From NCBI GenBank assembly GCA_964473525.1, contig CAYYPK010000018.1:1-64000 (forward strand): a stretch of 64,000 nucleotides of DNA, written 5' to 3'. A program made the position numbers and the translations under genes. Shown here one piece after another: positions 34,802 to 43,689 of the stretch (position 1 is the stretch's first letter; each line of letters starts with the position of its first letter). This DNA is from GCA-2687025 sp964473525 (GTDB lineage: Bacteria; Poribacteria; WGA-4E; GCA-2687025). The notes beneath the pieces were generated by a model. It ran no database searches, was not told where the DNA came from, and was given only the letters and a program-made list of their open reading frames with translations.

Positions 34802-35102
34802 TGGGAGCCGGTTCCTCCTATGCGTATATACCAGACACGCGGCCGCCCCATTTCTTACGGCGAATCCGCAAGCCGGCAGAAGAGTGCCGACGCACTGCTT
34901 GGCACGCCGCAGATAGAACCACCGTGAACCGTCCTATAGGCCCAATATCTCGCGCGGAGCCACGCTCCGTCGCAGACGCCGGGCCCTCTGGTAGGACCTA
35001 CCTTGCCGTGGCGGGACATGGCGGCTGGAGGCCACTGGCGAGTCTATCGTAGACTGAAGCCGCTCTGGAGGGCGCCTGTACCGGGATCGAGTAACGACGA
35101 AC
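34802..35102. other. divergent intergenic region with a small palindrome
   Basis: No gene seen. On the minus side, ggtatatacg and AGGAGG serve the sigma-fusion gene. On the plus side AGTCTA-TCG-TAGACT (35041-35055) is a perfect 6-bp-arm palindrome about 50 nt before the PhyH-like start, a possible operator. Confidence 0.4.
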
Positions 35103-35936
35103 ATGGCTACCGACGACCGGCACACCATCCGCTACACTGTCCTCAATCACGATCTGGCTGACCCAGTGCGGGAGGTAGAAACGCACGCCTCGCGCGAGGA
35201 GATAGACCATCTCGTGGAGCGCGGCTATCTGCTGCGCGAGCGGCTCTTCCAAGGGTCAGCGTTAGACGATCTAAGATCCGCTCTCGACCGCGTTGAAGCG
35301 CGAGAGAAGGCGGACATCGGGGTCAGTACGTCTCGCCGCTTCGGAGGCCTCTTCCTGCGCCACCTCATGGACAAGGAGGAGGCGTTCCTGCGACTCCTCA
35401 ACTATCCACCGACGCTCTCCATCGCGCGAGCCGTTCTCGGGCCTCTAGTACAGGTGCGTGGACTCAGCGCGCGGGTCAGCTATCCCGGCGAGGAGGACCA
35501 GGAGACACATTGGCACGGGCATCAACGCGTCCTGTCGGACCCGCTACCACCGTTCTTCTGTCCACCGCAGGCGATCGACTGCCTCATCTACCTCGACGAA
35601 CTGAACGACGCCAACGGACCCGTGTGTCTCCTGCCAGAGTCGCATCTGTGGCACACAACGCATCCCGAGGGGAACGACCACTCGGAGATGCCGGGACAAG
35701 TGACCGTGCGGGCTCCAGCGGGCACGTGCGCCATCATCCACAGCAACCTGTGGCACCGCGCCATGCCCACCCGTCCCGACGGCGAGAAGCGACGCCTGCT
35801 GATTCTGTCGTACACGCCAACGTGGATGAAACGCTCGCCCTACGGCGTGAAACCCAAGGACGGGCTCACCGACCGCGCGTTGGAGGACGGGGACGCCGAG
35901 ACGCGTGAACTGCTCGGCCTTGGCGGCTATACTTGA
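35103..35936 (+). CDS. phytanoyl-CoA dioxygenase (PhyH)-family-like protein with altered metal motif
   Basis: 277 residues. Fold markers of PhyH 2-oxoglutarate/Fe(II) oxygenases are clear: REEIDHLVERGYLLRERLF at the start, AIDCLIYLDELNDANGPVCLLPESHLW, and the distal HSNLWHRAMPTRPDGEKRRLLI with H218 as distal metal ligand and R230/R231 for 2-oxoglutarate. At the proximal site, where the family has H-x-D, this protein reads THWH-G-H (H138-G-H140), so the carboxylate ligand is replaced by His. It may be a variant oxygenase or have lost activity. Start ATG 35103 (cgagtaacgaac upstream) is weakly supported by a ribosome-binding site. Confidence 0.8.
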   Translation: MATDDRHTIRYTVLNHDLADPVREVETHASREEIDHLVERGYLLRERLFQGSALDDLRSALDRVEAREKADIGVSTSRRFGGLFLRHLMDKEEAFLRLLNYPPTLSIARAVLGPLVQVRGLSARVSYPGEEDQETHWHGHQRVLSDPLPPFFCPPQAIDCLIYLDELNDANGPVCLLPESHLWHTTHPEGNDHSEMPGQVTVRAPAGTCAIIHSNLWHRAMPTRPDGEKRRLLILSYTPTWMKRSPYGVKPKDGLTDRALEDGDAETRELLGLGGYT

Positions 35937-36035
35937 GCCTGCTCCGGGACCACGGCGACGGCCGGAGCCGGGCCAGAGTGCCACGACGACTAGGGTACGC
36001 TCCGCCACGCGATAGAGGCGCGTACCTCCTCGATT

Positions 36036-37091
36036 TCATGCACGCCCATCGCGCATGACGGTGTCGTGGTAGGCGACATAGCTGGCAACCGGAATGTCTG
36101 GCCCGATGGAGTGCGCGCCGATGATCACGCCTCCATCGCTGGCGACATCCAGGATCTCTCGAGCTTGCGCCCGTATGGCGTCGGGCGACCCGAACGGCAA
36201 CGTCAGCGAGTTGCACATGCCACCGATGAACGACAGCTTCCGGCCGTAACGCTCCTTCAGGGTGGGTAGGTCCATGCCCGCCTTGGGTTCGACCGGGTTG
36301 ATGCCGTCGATGCCGGCGTCCACAAGCATATCCAGAAGCGGAGCGATGTTCCCGTCGCTGTGGAGGATGACCCGCGCCGCGCCCGCGTCCTTGAACGCGC
36401 GGACCATACGGCGGTACGCCGGCAGGAACACCTGCTCGAACGACTTCGGCGATGGGAACGGCTGTAGGTTGTGCGCCATGTCGTCGTAGATCCACAGACC
36501 CGTGTCGTGCAGATCGCCGCGGCGCAGTGATTCCACGCCGATGTCGATGATGTGGTCCGCGACACGATCCGCCATCGCGCGGGCGAACGCTGGGTCGCCC
36601 GCGATGTCCATGAGAAACTCGACCTTGCCCCGCATGAACGACGTTCTCAGGAACGGTCCTCCGGTCTTGCAGAACACGGCGCGCTTGCCACGGTTCGCCC
36701 GCACGGCGCGCAGGAATCCATCGTAGCGGCTGTCCAACGCAGGGGAATCGAACGCGAGGCGATCCACGTCGCCTGCTCGCCGGATGGGTACCTCGAGTAC
36801 CTCCGAGAAGTACGCGCCTGCCCTCTCCCGAATGATGCGCCCCCAACCGTCGCGCCGCACGGTCTCGTCGCCATCGCGCGAGATGACTTCCGCCCGCGTC
36901 GGAAACGGGGTTTCGTCAGCCACGGCGATCGTAATGTCGATGCCGAAGTGGTCGTCCAGGTCGGCGTCCTGCGGGAGCTCCAATTCCTCTCGCGCCAATG
37001 AGGCAAACTCCGCCCAGAACGAGTCGAACTTCGGTGTCCGATCCGGCGCGCGATGCTCGAGCGTCGCGAGGACGCGTTCCTGGCATGCCAT
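36036..37091 (-). CDS. uroporphyrinogen decarboxylase-like (MtaA/CmuA type) protein
   Basis: 351 residues from ATG 37091 (ggggg 7 nt upstream); the frame stays open far upstream but overlaps the divergent hydrolase there and is not protein-like. UroD-like barrel: ERVLATLEHRAPDRTPKFDSFW at the start, RAVFCKTGGPFLRTSFMRG, LWIYDDMAHN, ARVILHSDGNIAPLLDMLVDAGIDGINPVEPKAGMDL (the UroD/methyltransferase H-S-D-G-N motif) and FIGGMCNS. Members outside heme synthesis are methyltransferases or of unknown role, and many occur in catabolic clusters of this lineage type. A heme role is unlikely because the UroD N-terminal RQAGR motif is absent. Confidence 0.8.
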   Translation of the reverse strand: MACQERVLATLEHRAPDRTPKFDSFWAEFASLAREELELPQDADLDDHFGIDITIAVADETPFPTRAEVISRDGDETVRRDGWGRIIRERAGAYFSEVLEVPIRRAGDVDRLAFDSPALDSRYDGFLRAVRANRGKRAVFCKTGGPFLRTSFMRGKVEFLMDIAGDPAFARAMADRVADHIIDIGVESLRRGDLHDTGLWIYDDMAHNLQPFPSPKSFEQVFLPAYRRMVRAFKDAGAARVILHSDGNIAPLLDMLVDAGIDGINPVEPKAGMDLPTLKERYGRKLSFIGGMCNSLTLPFGSPDAIRAQAREILDVASDGGVIIGAHSIGPDIPVASYVAYHDTVMRDGRA

Positions 37092-37253
37092 ATGAAGGCC
37101 CCCATACATCCACTCTCTCCAGGCGCCGCTGCCCAGCCGTCCACATATAGCCACGTTTCCGTGGGGCTTGGTCGTGGGCCGTCCATCAACTACGTAGGGC
37201 GCCGCCAACCGACCGGCGCGAGAAAGCGCAACCTGGCTGGCGGATCCGTTCTG

Positions 37254-37293
37254 CGGATTGGCGAGACCGGTCCACGCCAGTCTCCCCAATCCG
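37254..37293. promoter_or_regulatory. long interrupted inverted repeat in the divergent UroD-like/hydrolase region
   Basis: CGGATTGG-C-GAGAC (37254-37267) mirrors GTCTC-C-CCAATCCG (37280-37293): 13 of 14 positions pair around a 12-nt centre. The 303-bp region (37092-37394) contains no gene. Also present is CCACG-tttc-CGTGG (37151-37164). Candidate operator for one or both divergent genes, or a leader stem-loop of the hydrolase mRNA. Confidence 0.5.
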
Positions 37294-37394
37294 CACGTTC
37301 TGCTGGGATGTCGAGTGATACCCAAGCCTGTGAGGCGAGCTATGTTTGGGTGTGATCGTTCGCCAACCGCGGGACCACGCCGCAGGAGGACGCC

Positions 37395-38738
37395 ATGAGC
37401 ATGGGTCGGCCGACAGTCGCCGGTGATGGTAGAAGCTTCGTGGCCGAGGGCAAGCCGTACGCGCCTTTCGGTGTGAATTACTACCGTCCGGGCACCGGCT
37501 GGGCCCCACAGGTGTGGAAGATGTTCGATCCCGCGGCGACAGCGGCCGATTTTGAGATCCTCCGTGACTTGGGGGCGAACTGCGTCCGTGTGTTCCTGAC
37601 GTTCGCCTCCTTCACAACGGAGCAGGGCGGCTCCTCCTCCGAGGGATTCGACAAGCTGGATGCCTTCCTCGACATCGCAGAGGAACACGACCTGTATGTC
37701 CACCCAACCGGGCCGGACCATTGGGAAGGGCTACCGTCGTGGGCGCAGACAGATCGCATCGCCGACGACATCGTCCTGGACGCGCTCGAGCGCTTCTGGG
37801 CGGAGGCGTCTCGTCGCTATCGCGCTCGAGACGCGCTATTCGCCTACGACCTGCTTAACGAGCCGGCGGTTGGCTGGGACACGGACGCAATGCGACCAAA
37901 GTGGGGCGCGTGGATCCTCGACCGGTACGGGTCGGTCCCTGCGGCCGCGAAGGCGTGGGGCATCGACCCGGGCGCCAGTGGTGAACCTCCCGTGCCGCCA
38001 CCTGAGCCGGCGCCCGGCAGCGGGCATTTGCTGGACTACCAACGCTTCCGCGAGTCCATCGCCGACGAGTGGACGAGGCGGCAGACCGTAGCGATACGGG
38101 AGGGCGATCCCGACGCGCTGGTGACAGTCGGCGCCATTCAGTGGGCGATACCGTACCTTCTGCCGTCGCTGCCGCACTATGCGGCGTTCCGTCCGAGTAG
38201 GCAGGCCGAGTTCCTCGACTTCCTGTCGTTCCATTTCTATCCCCTGGCGGAGGGCATGTACCAGTACGAAGGGGCCGCCGCGCGCGACGCGAATCTCGCG
38301 TACGTCGAGGCGGTTGCCCGCGAAGTGGCAGCCCCTGGCAAACCGGTCGTTGTTGGCGAGTTCGGGTGGTACGGTGGCGGGTCGTTGCCGATCCGTAACG
38401 GGCAGAGGACGCGGGAAGCCACCGAGCAGGATCAGGCCGAATGGTGCGCCGGGCTCATCGACGCGACACGCGGATTCGCGGCCGGGTGGCTGAACTGGGG
38501 CATGTACGACCAGCCGGAGGCCACGGATGTCAGCGCGCTTACAGGGCTCCTCACGGCCGACGGCGTGATGAAGGAGTGGGGCAGGACGTTTGAGTCGCTC
38601 GCGGCAGGCATCGCGCGGGGCGCCCCGGGGACCGAGACGGTCGCGCCACGATTCGACTGGGACCGGTTCATCACCGATACGGAGGCCGCGCGGGCGTACC
38701 GGGCCGAGAACGTCGACGCCTACCGCGCCGCGCGGTAG
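37395..38738 (+). CDS. clan GH-A glycoside hydrolase (GH5/GH42-like)
   Basis: 447 residues, start ATG 37395 with AGGAGG at 37384-37389. No signal peptide. TIM-barrel features: PFGVNYYRPGTGW, LGANCVRVFLTFASF, acid/base Glu in FAYDLLNEPAVGW near 150-160, FLSFHFYPLAEG, and nucleophile Glu in KPVVVGEFGWYGGG near 320. The two Glu residues sit at strand ends 4 and 7 as in clan GH-A. Expected role: hydrolysis of a beta-glycoside in the cytoplasm. Divergent from the UroD-like gene with a shared candidate operator. Confidence 0.82.
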   Translation: MSMGRPTVAGDGRSFVAEGKPYAPFGVNYYRPGTGWAPQVWKMFDPAATAADFEILRDLGANCVRVFLTFASFTTEQGGSSSEGFDKLDAFLDIAEEHDLYVHPTGPDHWEGLPSWAQTDRIADDIVLDALERFWAEASRRYRARDALFAYDLLNEPAVGWDTDAMRPKWGAWILDRYGSVPAAAKAWGIDPGASGEPPVPPPEPAPGSGHLLDYQRFRESIADEWTRRQTVAIREGDPDALVTVGAIQWAIPYLLPSLPHYAAFRPSRQAEFLDFLSFHFYPLAEGMYQYEGAAARDANLAYVEAVAREVAAPGKPVVVGEFGWYGGGSLPIRNGQRTREATEQDQAEWCAGLIDATRGFAAGWLNWGMYDQPEATDVSALTGLLTADGVMKEWGRTFESLAAGIARGAPGTETVAPRFDWDRFITDTEAARAYRAENVDAYRAAR

Positions 38739-38795
38739 TTCCCTGCCGAAGATGATCGAACAAACCAAGGGTCGCCGCGTTCGTAGCTAGGGGCG

Positions 38796-38826
38796 AATTG
38801 CGCGCAATTGCGACGGCGCGTATACT
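38796..38826 (+). promoter_or_regulatory. promoter of the kinase/flagellar operon with palindromic operator
   Basis: TTGCGC (38798-38803), 17-nt spacer, TATACT (38821-38826). A perfect 14-bp palindrome AATTGCGCGCAATT (38796-38809) covers the -35. Predicted start near 38833 leaves about 60 nt to the kinase ATG. The palindrome placement suits a repressor. Confidence 0.5.
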
Positions 38827-38893
38827 CCGGCCGCACATGAAATCGTGGGAAACGTCGGCCTGGCCCGTAGGCCGCAGAGGGACATGAGAGCCG

Positions 38894-40327
38894 ATGGCTC
38901 AAGATCACGGGTCTGCTTCGGAAGCGCTGCCCGAGACCCCAACGCTCGCCGACGCTGACCCCAGCGCCGCGGACGACATGCGGGCCGTCATGGCCGCGTT
39001 CCAGGCGTTCCAAGTCAAAGCTAGCGACCTCACGGACACCTACGGCCGACTAGAGGCCGAGGCCGCTCGTCTGTCCGAAGAGGTGGCGCGCAAGAACGAA
39101 GAGGTCGAGCGGAAGAACCAGGAACTCGCCGAGAAGCAGGTCCTCATCGAGGCGATGCAGGCGTTCGCAGACACGGCGTCCAGCCTCGAAGAGACGTATG
39201 CGCGCCTTGAATCACAGGTCGAACACGTCAACACGTTCCGCGCCATCGTGGACAGCGTGAACCACGGTTCGATCGCCGTGGACCTCGAAGGCCGCATCAC
39301 CGTGTTCAGTCGCGCCGCGGCAGAACTCACGGGGCGGACCGAGGAAGAGGTCGTCGGCCGCGAATACGCGGAACTCTTCCCGAACCATCCCACGATCCTG
39401 TTGGAGACGTTGCGCAGCGCCCAAACCCACGTCCAGGAATTCGACGACTATCTGGGGGCCGACGCCGACCGCGCGCGGCACCTGGAGGTCACGACGGCGC
39501 TCGTCCTGAACGACGAGGGCGAGGTGCGAGGCGCCGTAGCCGTGCTGCGCGACCTCACGGAACGCCGCGAGATGCAGGAGCAGATCGACCGGCAAAAGAT
39601 GTTCTCCGCGCTGGGAGAGGTCTCCGTCACGATCGCCCACGAAATCCGCAACCCCCTGGGAGCCATCCAGCTCTACATGGAGACGCTCCGGGACGGCGGT
39701 CTAGAAGGGGCCGAGCGCGGCCGAATGTTCGACCACGTGTTCAACGGCATCAAGCTGATGAACAGCACGATTTCCAACCTCCTACAGTTCACCAGACCGG
39801 TGCTGACATCGGCGGATTTCCAGAACCTGTCGCCCATGCTCGACCAGGCTTTGGCGCTTGCCGAACACGCGATTCGGGTGGAACATGTAGAGGTGACTCG
39901 CGAATATCCACTCATCGGCCTCATGTGCCACGTGGATGAATCGCAGTTCGTGACCGCCCTGCTGAACGTGCTACTCAACGCCGTGCAGGCGACCGCGTCC
40001 AAGGAGTCCCGCGCCATCACGGTGCGCGCCCGACGACGCGATCCCGATCCCATGGACCCGCCGATGGCCGACGGCTATGTCGGCGTGCCCTGGGTGGAGG
40101 TCGAAGTGGCCGACAACGGTTGCGGAATCCCGGCGGATATGCTAGAACGGGTTTTCACACCGTTCGTTACGACGAAAGACGACGGCATCGGTCTCGGGCT
40201 GCCGCTCGTGCACAAGGTCGTTGAAGCGCACGGCGGGAAGGTAACAGTTGATAGCGCTGAGAACGAAGGCACGCGAGTGCGTCTCCTACTCCCCGTCTAC
40301 AGGCCGCGCGAAGATCACGAGGTTTGA
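38894..40327 (+). CDS. cytosolic PAS-containing sensor histidine kinase (NtrB/FlgS-like)
   Basis: 477 residues without membrane segments. Residues ~30-115 form a coiled coil (LEAEAARLSEEVARKNEEVE...). A PAS domain follows (~116-225: FRAIVDSVNHGSIAVDLEGR, ELTGRTEEEVVGREYAELFP). HisKA has the H-box ALGEVSVTIAHEIRNPLGA (phospho-His near 250). HATPase_c has N box LLNVLLNAVQAT, G1 EVADNGCGIP, F box VFTPFVTTK and G2 GIGLGLPLVHKVVEAHGG. This architecture is that of NtrB- and FlgS-type kinases. It directly precedes fliE in the same direction and probably controls flagellar transcription through a sigma54-type regulator that is not in this window. Confidence 0.9.
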   Translation: MAQDHGSASEALPETPTLADADPSAADDMRAVMAAFQAFQVKASDLTDTYGRLEAEAARLSEEVARKNEEVERKNQELAEKQVLIEAMQAFADTASSLEETYARLESQVEHVNTFRAIVDSVNHGSIAVDLEGRITVFSRAAAELTGRTEEEVVGREYAELFPNHPTILLETLRSAQTHVQEFDDYLGADADRARHLEVTTALVLNDEGEVRGAVAVLRDLTERREMQEQIDRQKMFSALGEVSVTIAHEIRNPLGAIQLYMETLRDGGLEGAERGRMFDHVFNGIKLMNSTISNLLQFTRPVLTSADFQNLSPMLDQALALAEHAIRVEHVEVTREYPLIGLMCHVDESQFVTALLNVLLNAVQATASKESRAITVRARRRDPDPMDPPMADGYVGVPWVEVEVADNGCGIPADMLERVFTPFVTTKDDGIGLGLPLVHKVVEAHGGKVTVDSAENEGTRVRLLLPVYRPREDHEV

Positions 40328-40383
40328 ACTCTTGCGAGCAGTGTGTAACACTCCGAAGGCTCTAGCTGGCTAAGGAGGCCGTA

Positions 40384-40728
40384 ATGGCGCCAACGAATCC
40401 AATGTCGCTCCAGCCGTTGCCCCTACGTGAGGGTGGCGAACGTCTGCAGGAACTCGTCCGTAACCCGGATTTCGCCCGCATGGGCGGGGCGGACGAGTCC
40501 GAGTCGGGTGTGTCGTTCGTGGACACGCTCAAGAGCTCCATCGCCCAGGTCAACGAGGCCCAACAGCAGGCCGACCAGGCGATTACCGGCATACTGACCG
40601 GCGACCAGGCCGACGTCGCCGGTACGATGATCGCCGTCCAGAAGGCGAACATCTCCTTCCAACTCATGACGCAGGTACGGAACAAGATCGTCGAGGCCTA
40701 TGAGAGAGTGATGCGCATGCCCGTATAG
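40384..40728 (+). CDS. fliE: flagellar hook-basal body protein FliE
   Basis: 114 residues, start ATG 40384 with AAGGAGG upstream. FliE family pattern: FVDTLKSSIAQVNEAQQQADQA, GILTGDQADVAGTMIAVQKANISFQLMTQVRNKIVEAYERVMRMPV, the standard C-terminal consensus. It links the MS ring to the rod. flgB and flgC, usually just before fliE, are absent; the kinase takes that position. TTGAAC-16-TAACAC (40324-40351) may give a secondary promoter. Confidence 0.93.
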   Translation: MAPTNPMSLQPLPLREGGERLQELVRNPDFARMGGADESESGVSFVDTLKSSIAQVNEAQQQADQAITGILTGDQADVAGTMIAVQKANISFQLMTQVRNKIVEAYERVMRMPV

Positions 40729-40823
40729 CTGCGCGTTTTCGATATGGGCGTTGGGGCGCATGAGGGTACGCTCCGACGGCTAGTTTACCGCTGCATTCCT
40801 GCAAGGATGTGAGGGTGTTTTCG

Positions 40824-42475
40824 ATGAGGGACTTCTTCTCGAGGTTCAGCGCGCAGATGCGCGAGATGTGGCAGGGCATGGTCACGTGGCAGCGAGCATT
40901 GCTCGTTGGCGTGCCGGTCGCTGCCCTTATCGTCGTTATCGCGCTGGTACTGTCGCTTCCCACCAACTACACGACTCTTTACACGAACCTGCCCGACGGC
41001 GATCGGATGGACATTGAGCGCTCGCTCATCGCCTCCGGCATACCGTTCGAGGCCGATCAGACGACCGGCACGATTTCGGTTGACGGTGAGGATGTGCACC
41101 GCACCCGCATGGTGCTCTCCATGGAAGGGCTGCCGCGCGCGTCTAGCGAAGGCTACGAGATATTCGACAGGCTNNNNNNNNNNGCGCCACCGAGACTGAG
41201 CAGCGCACGGCTCTGATCCGAGCTTTGACCGGAGAACTTGTCAGCGCCGTCAACAGCCTGGAGACGGTTCGTAGCACGCGCGTGCTGCTGACCGTCCCAG
41301 AGCCCTCCGTCTTTACAGAACGTGAAACGCCGCCCAAGGCGTCCGTGATACTGACGTTCCGCAAGGGCGCCAGGCAGGACGAAGACGAGATCGCTGGCAT
41401 CACCCTGTTGGTGGCAAACGCGGTGGAAGGGCTCGTCGCCGAGAACGTCGTCATAAGCGACAGCACTGGCCGCGTCATTTCGAAGACCACCGACCTCATC
41501 ACGGAAGTGACGACTGCCCGCACGGCGTTGCGCAAGCTTGAAGAGAAGGCGCGCGAGCAGAAGATCATCGAAATCTTGATGCAGACCTACGGCAACAAGA
41601 TTGGCGGACTGGACCCTGTCGCAGTTGGCACGGACGGGAATCCGCTGGGTGACACGATCACGGATGTGGCGTCCGTCCACGTTACCGCGGACATCGACCA
41701 CAACATGATCGAGACGGAAACGACGGACTATGACCCAGAAACCGTCGTCTCCAAGGAGATGATTCAGTCGGAGAAGTCCGAAGGCGTGCCGATACCGTCG
41801 GCCGTTGGCGTGCCGGGTGTGACGTCCAACGTCTTGGGTTCAGGCTCGGTGTCCGGCGCGGGTGAATACACGCGCGAGGAAAGCACGACGGAGTACGACG
41901 CTGGCATCACCCGGACGATCTCCAAGGAGACGCCGAAGCTGGTGAGCCTCTCGACTGCGGTGAACGTGAACTCAGCGGTACTCGCCTCGCCGCCTCCTGG
42001 TGGCTCGTTGGCGGACCCCACGCTCGAATCGGACGAGATGAAGCAGATACGCGCCCTGATCGCTGGCGCGGTGGGCTACGTTGCGGGCGACCCGGTCATC
42101 AAGGAACCGGTCGTGCAGTTCATGCGGTTCGCATCGGCTCCTGGGCCGGTGCCTGTTCCCGTGGTGGTGACCACGTGGTGGCGCAACCCGTGGATCATCG
42201 CTGGCATCCTGGCGGCGACGACGCTGGGTCTGATAGGGTTCCTGCTCCTCAAGCCGCGGCTCGCGAAGACGGGCGTCGAAGCGGAAGAGGACGCGGAAGC
42301 GCTGCCAGGCGTCGACGAAGACGAACTGCAGGCGCTTCTGGCGCGCCAGCGTGAGGCCCTCGAAGACGAAGAGCGCGAACAGCAACGGCGGCGGCGTCAG
42401 GCGCTGGTCGATCTCGCGGGCGCCAATCCCGAAGAGATCGAGCGCGTGATCCGGCACTGGGGCGAGGCCAACTGA
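40824..42475 (+). CDS. fliF: flagellar MS-ring protein FliF, interrupted by a short assembly gap
   Basis: Start ATG 40824 with gaggg 8 nt upstream; stop 42475. N-terminal helix (ALLVGVPVAALIVVIALVLSL), then YTTLYTNLPDGDRMDIERSLIASGIPF and MEGLPRASSEGYEIFDR up to the 10-N gap at 41174-41183. It continues ATETEQRTALIRALTGELVSAVNSLE, STRVLLTVPEPSVFTERETPPKASV, then a long central region, a second helix (PWIIAGILAATTLGLIGFLLL) and a charged C-terminus that binds FliG. With the gap at 10 nt the two halves are out of frame; a length of 11 restores the frame and the usual spacing. Near 550 residues, as in the family. Confidence 0.92.
41174..41183. other. 10-N scaffold gap inside fliF
   Basis: The upstream frame (…EIFDR-L) and the downstream frame (ATETEQRTALIRAL…) fit only if the gap length is 2 modulo 3. 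Comparison with enterobacterial FliF spacing between the 'LLDQ' and 'SEQ' positions favours 11 nt, hiding about four residues. Confidence 0.6.
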
Positions 42476-42540
42476 TCGAGCGTAGGTTTGTGACGGCGCG
42501 GCGGGAGGTCCGCCGCGCTGTCGCGGAAGGATGATGTGCG

Positions 42541-43668
42541 ATGGAAGAACCTCGAACCGACGACGGTGAGAACGTACCGGTTCCCGTAGACGACGCTGAC
42601 GGCGCCGTCGAGGCCGTTGAGGACGACGAAGAAGAAAGCGAAAGCGGGGGCTTCTTCAGCGCGTCGCATGGGCTCACGGCCATGCAGAAGATGTCGGTCC
42701 TCCTGGTAGCTCTCGGTCCCGAGCGGTCCAAGGCTATCATCTCGGGCTTCTCGGACGAGGAAATCGAGCGTATCGCGAAGGAAATCGCGAACATGCGCTC
42801 CATTTCCACCGAGCAGCGCGAAGCCGTGCTGGCCGAGGCGTACGAGTACATCTTCGGGGAAGACCCGTCAGTCCAGGGCAGGCTGATGGCCGGCCGTGGG
42901 ACGGCGAAGATGATCCTCAACCAAGCCGTCGGCGGAGTGCGCGCGCGGAACATCCTCGACCGCCTGGACATCCCACAGACGGAGACGTTCCTGTTCGTTG
43001 GGGACAACGACCTCGAGAACCTGGCGTATTTCCTACAGAACCAACTCCCACAGATCGCCGCCGTTACGATCCTCCACCTCCGCTCCGAGCACGCGCAGCG
43101 CGTCCTGGAGATGTTGCCGCCCAAGCTCAAGGCCGAAGTCGTGTCACGCATGGTCGCCATTGAGAAGGTCGACAAGCAGTGGGTGGGGATGCTCAGGGAG
43201 ACGTTGCAGGAGCAGCTCAAGCTGTCGAACGAACTCGTCAACCTGCACGGCACCGACGGGGCGTCCGGCCTGCTGAAGCGGCTGCCCGGACCTTCGCAGG
43301 AATCCATACTCACGGCGATCGGTGAGACGGACAAGGATCTACAGGCGACGATCGAACGTCAGCTGAACACGTTCGATGATCTTGCCGACATGGCCGAGCG
43401 AGACCTGCAAAAGGTTCTGGAGCGAGCGCGGCAAGCGGACAAGGACAAGCTCCCGATTGCCCTCCGCAGTTGCTCGGAAGTGATGACGGGCAAACTGTTC
43501 GGCGCGATGACGTCCAGCGTTCGCGAGGAGGTCGAGTACCGCATGGAGGTCGGCCAGCCGCAGCGTCTGTCCGACATCGAAGAGGCGCAGTACTTCATCG
43601 TCGAAATCGCGAAGCAACTCAGCGAAGAGGGCTCCATCATCTTCGGCGGCACCGAAACCGTCATATAG
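42541..43668 (+). CDS. fliG: flagellar motor switch protein FliG
   Basis: 375 residues. An acidic N-terminal extension (~45 residues: DDADGAVEAVEDDEEESES) precedes the usual fold: MQKMSVLLVALGPERSKAI, GRGTAKMILNQAVGGVRARNIL, the middle armadillo region with ILHLRSEHAQRVLEMLP (EHPQ motif here EHAQ), and the C-terminal torque helix region FDDLADMAERDLQKVLERARQADKDKLPIALRSCSEVM. It couples stator movement to the rotor. Charged residues in the torque helix are kept. 65 nt after fliF. Confidence 0.93.
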   Translation: MEEPRTDDGENVPVPVDDADGAVEAVEDDEEESESGGFFSASHGLTAMQKMSVLLVALGPERSKAIISGFSDEEIERIAKEIANMRSISTEQREAVLAEAYEYIFGEDPSVQGRLMAGRGTAKMILNQAVGGVRARNILDRLDIPQTETFLFVGDNDLENLAYFLQNQLPQIAAVTILHLRSEHAQRVLEMLPPKLKAEVVSRMVAIEKVDKQWVGMLRETLQEQLKLSNELVNLHGTDGASGLLKRLPGPSQESILTAIGETDKDLQATIERQLNTFDDLADMAERDLQKVLERARQADKDKLPIALRSCSEVMTGKLFGAMTSSVREEVEYRMEVGQPQRLSDIEEAQYFIVEIAKQLSEEGSIIFGGTETVI

Positions 43669-43689
43669 CGGACAGAAGGAACGCGCCAC

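Noticed and set aside
37092..37721. N-terminal extension of the UroD-like frame to 37721
   Set aside because: The extra residues are antisense to the GH-A hydrolase and its upstream region; homology starts at MACQERV.
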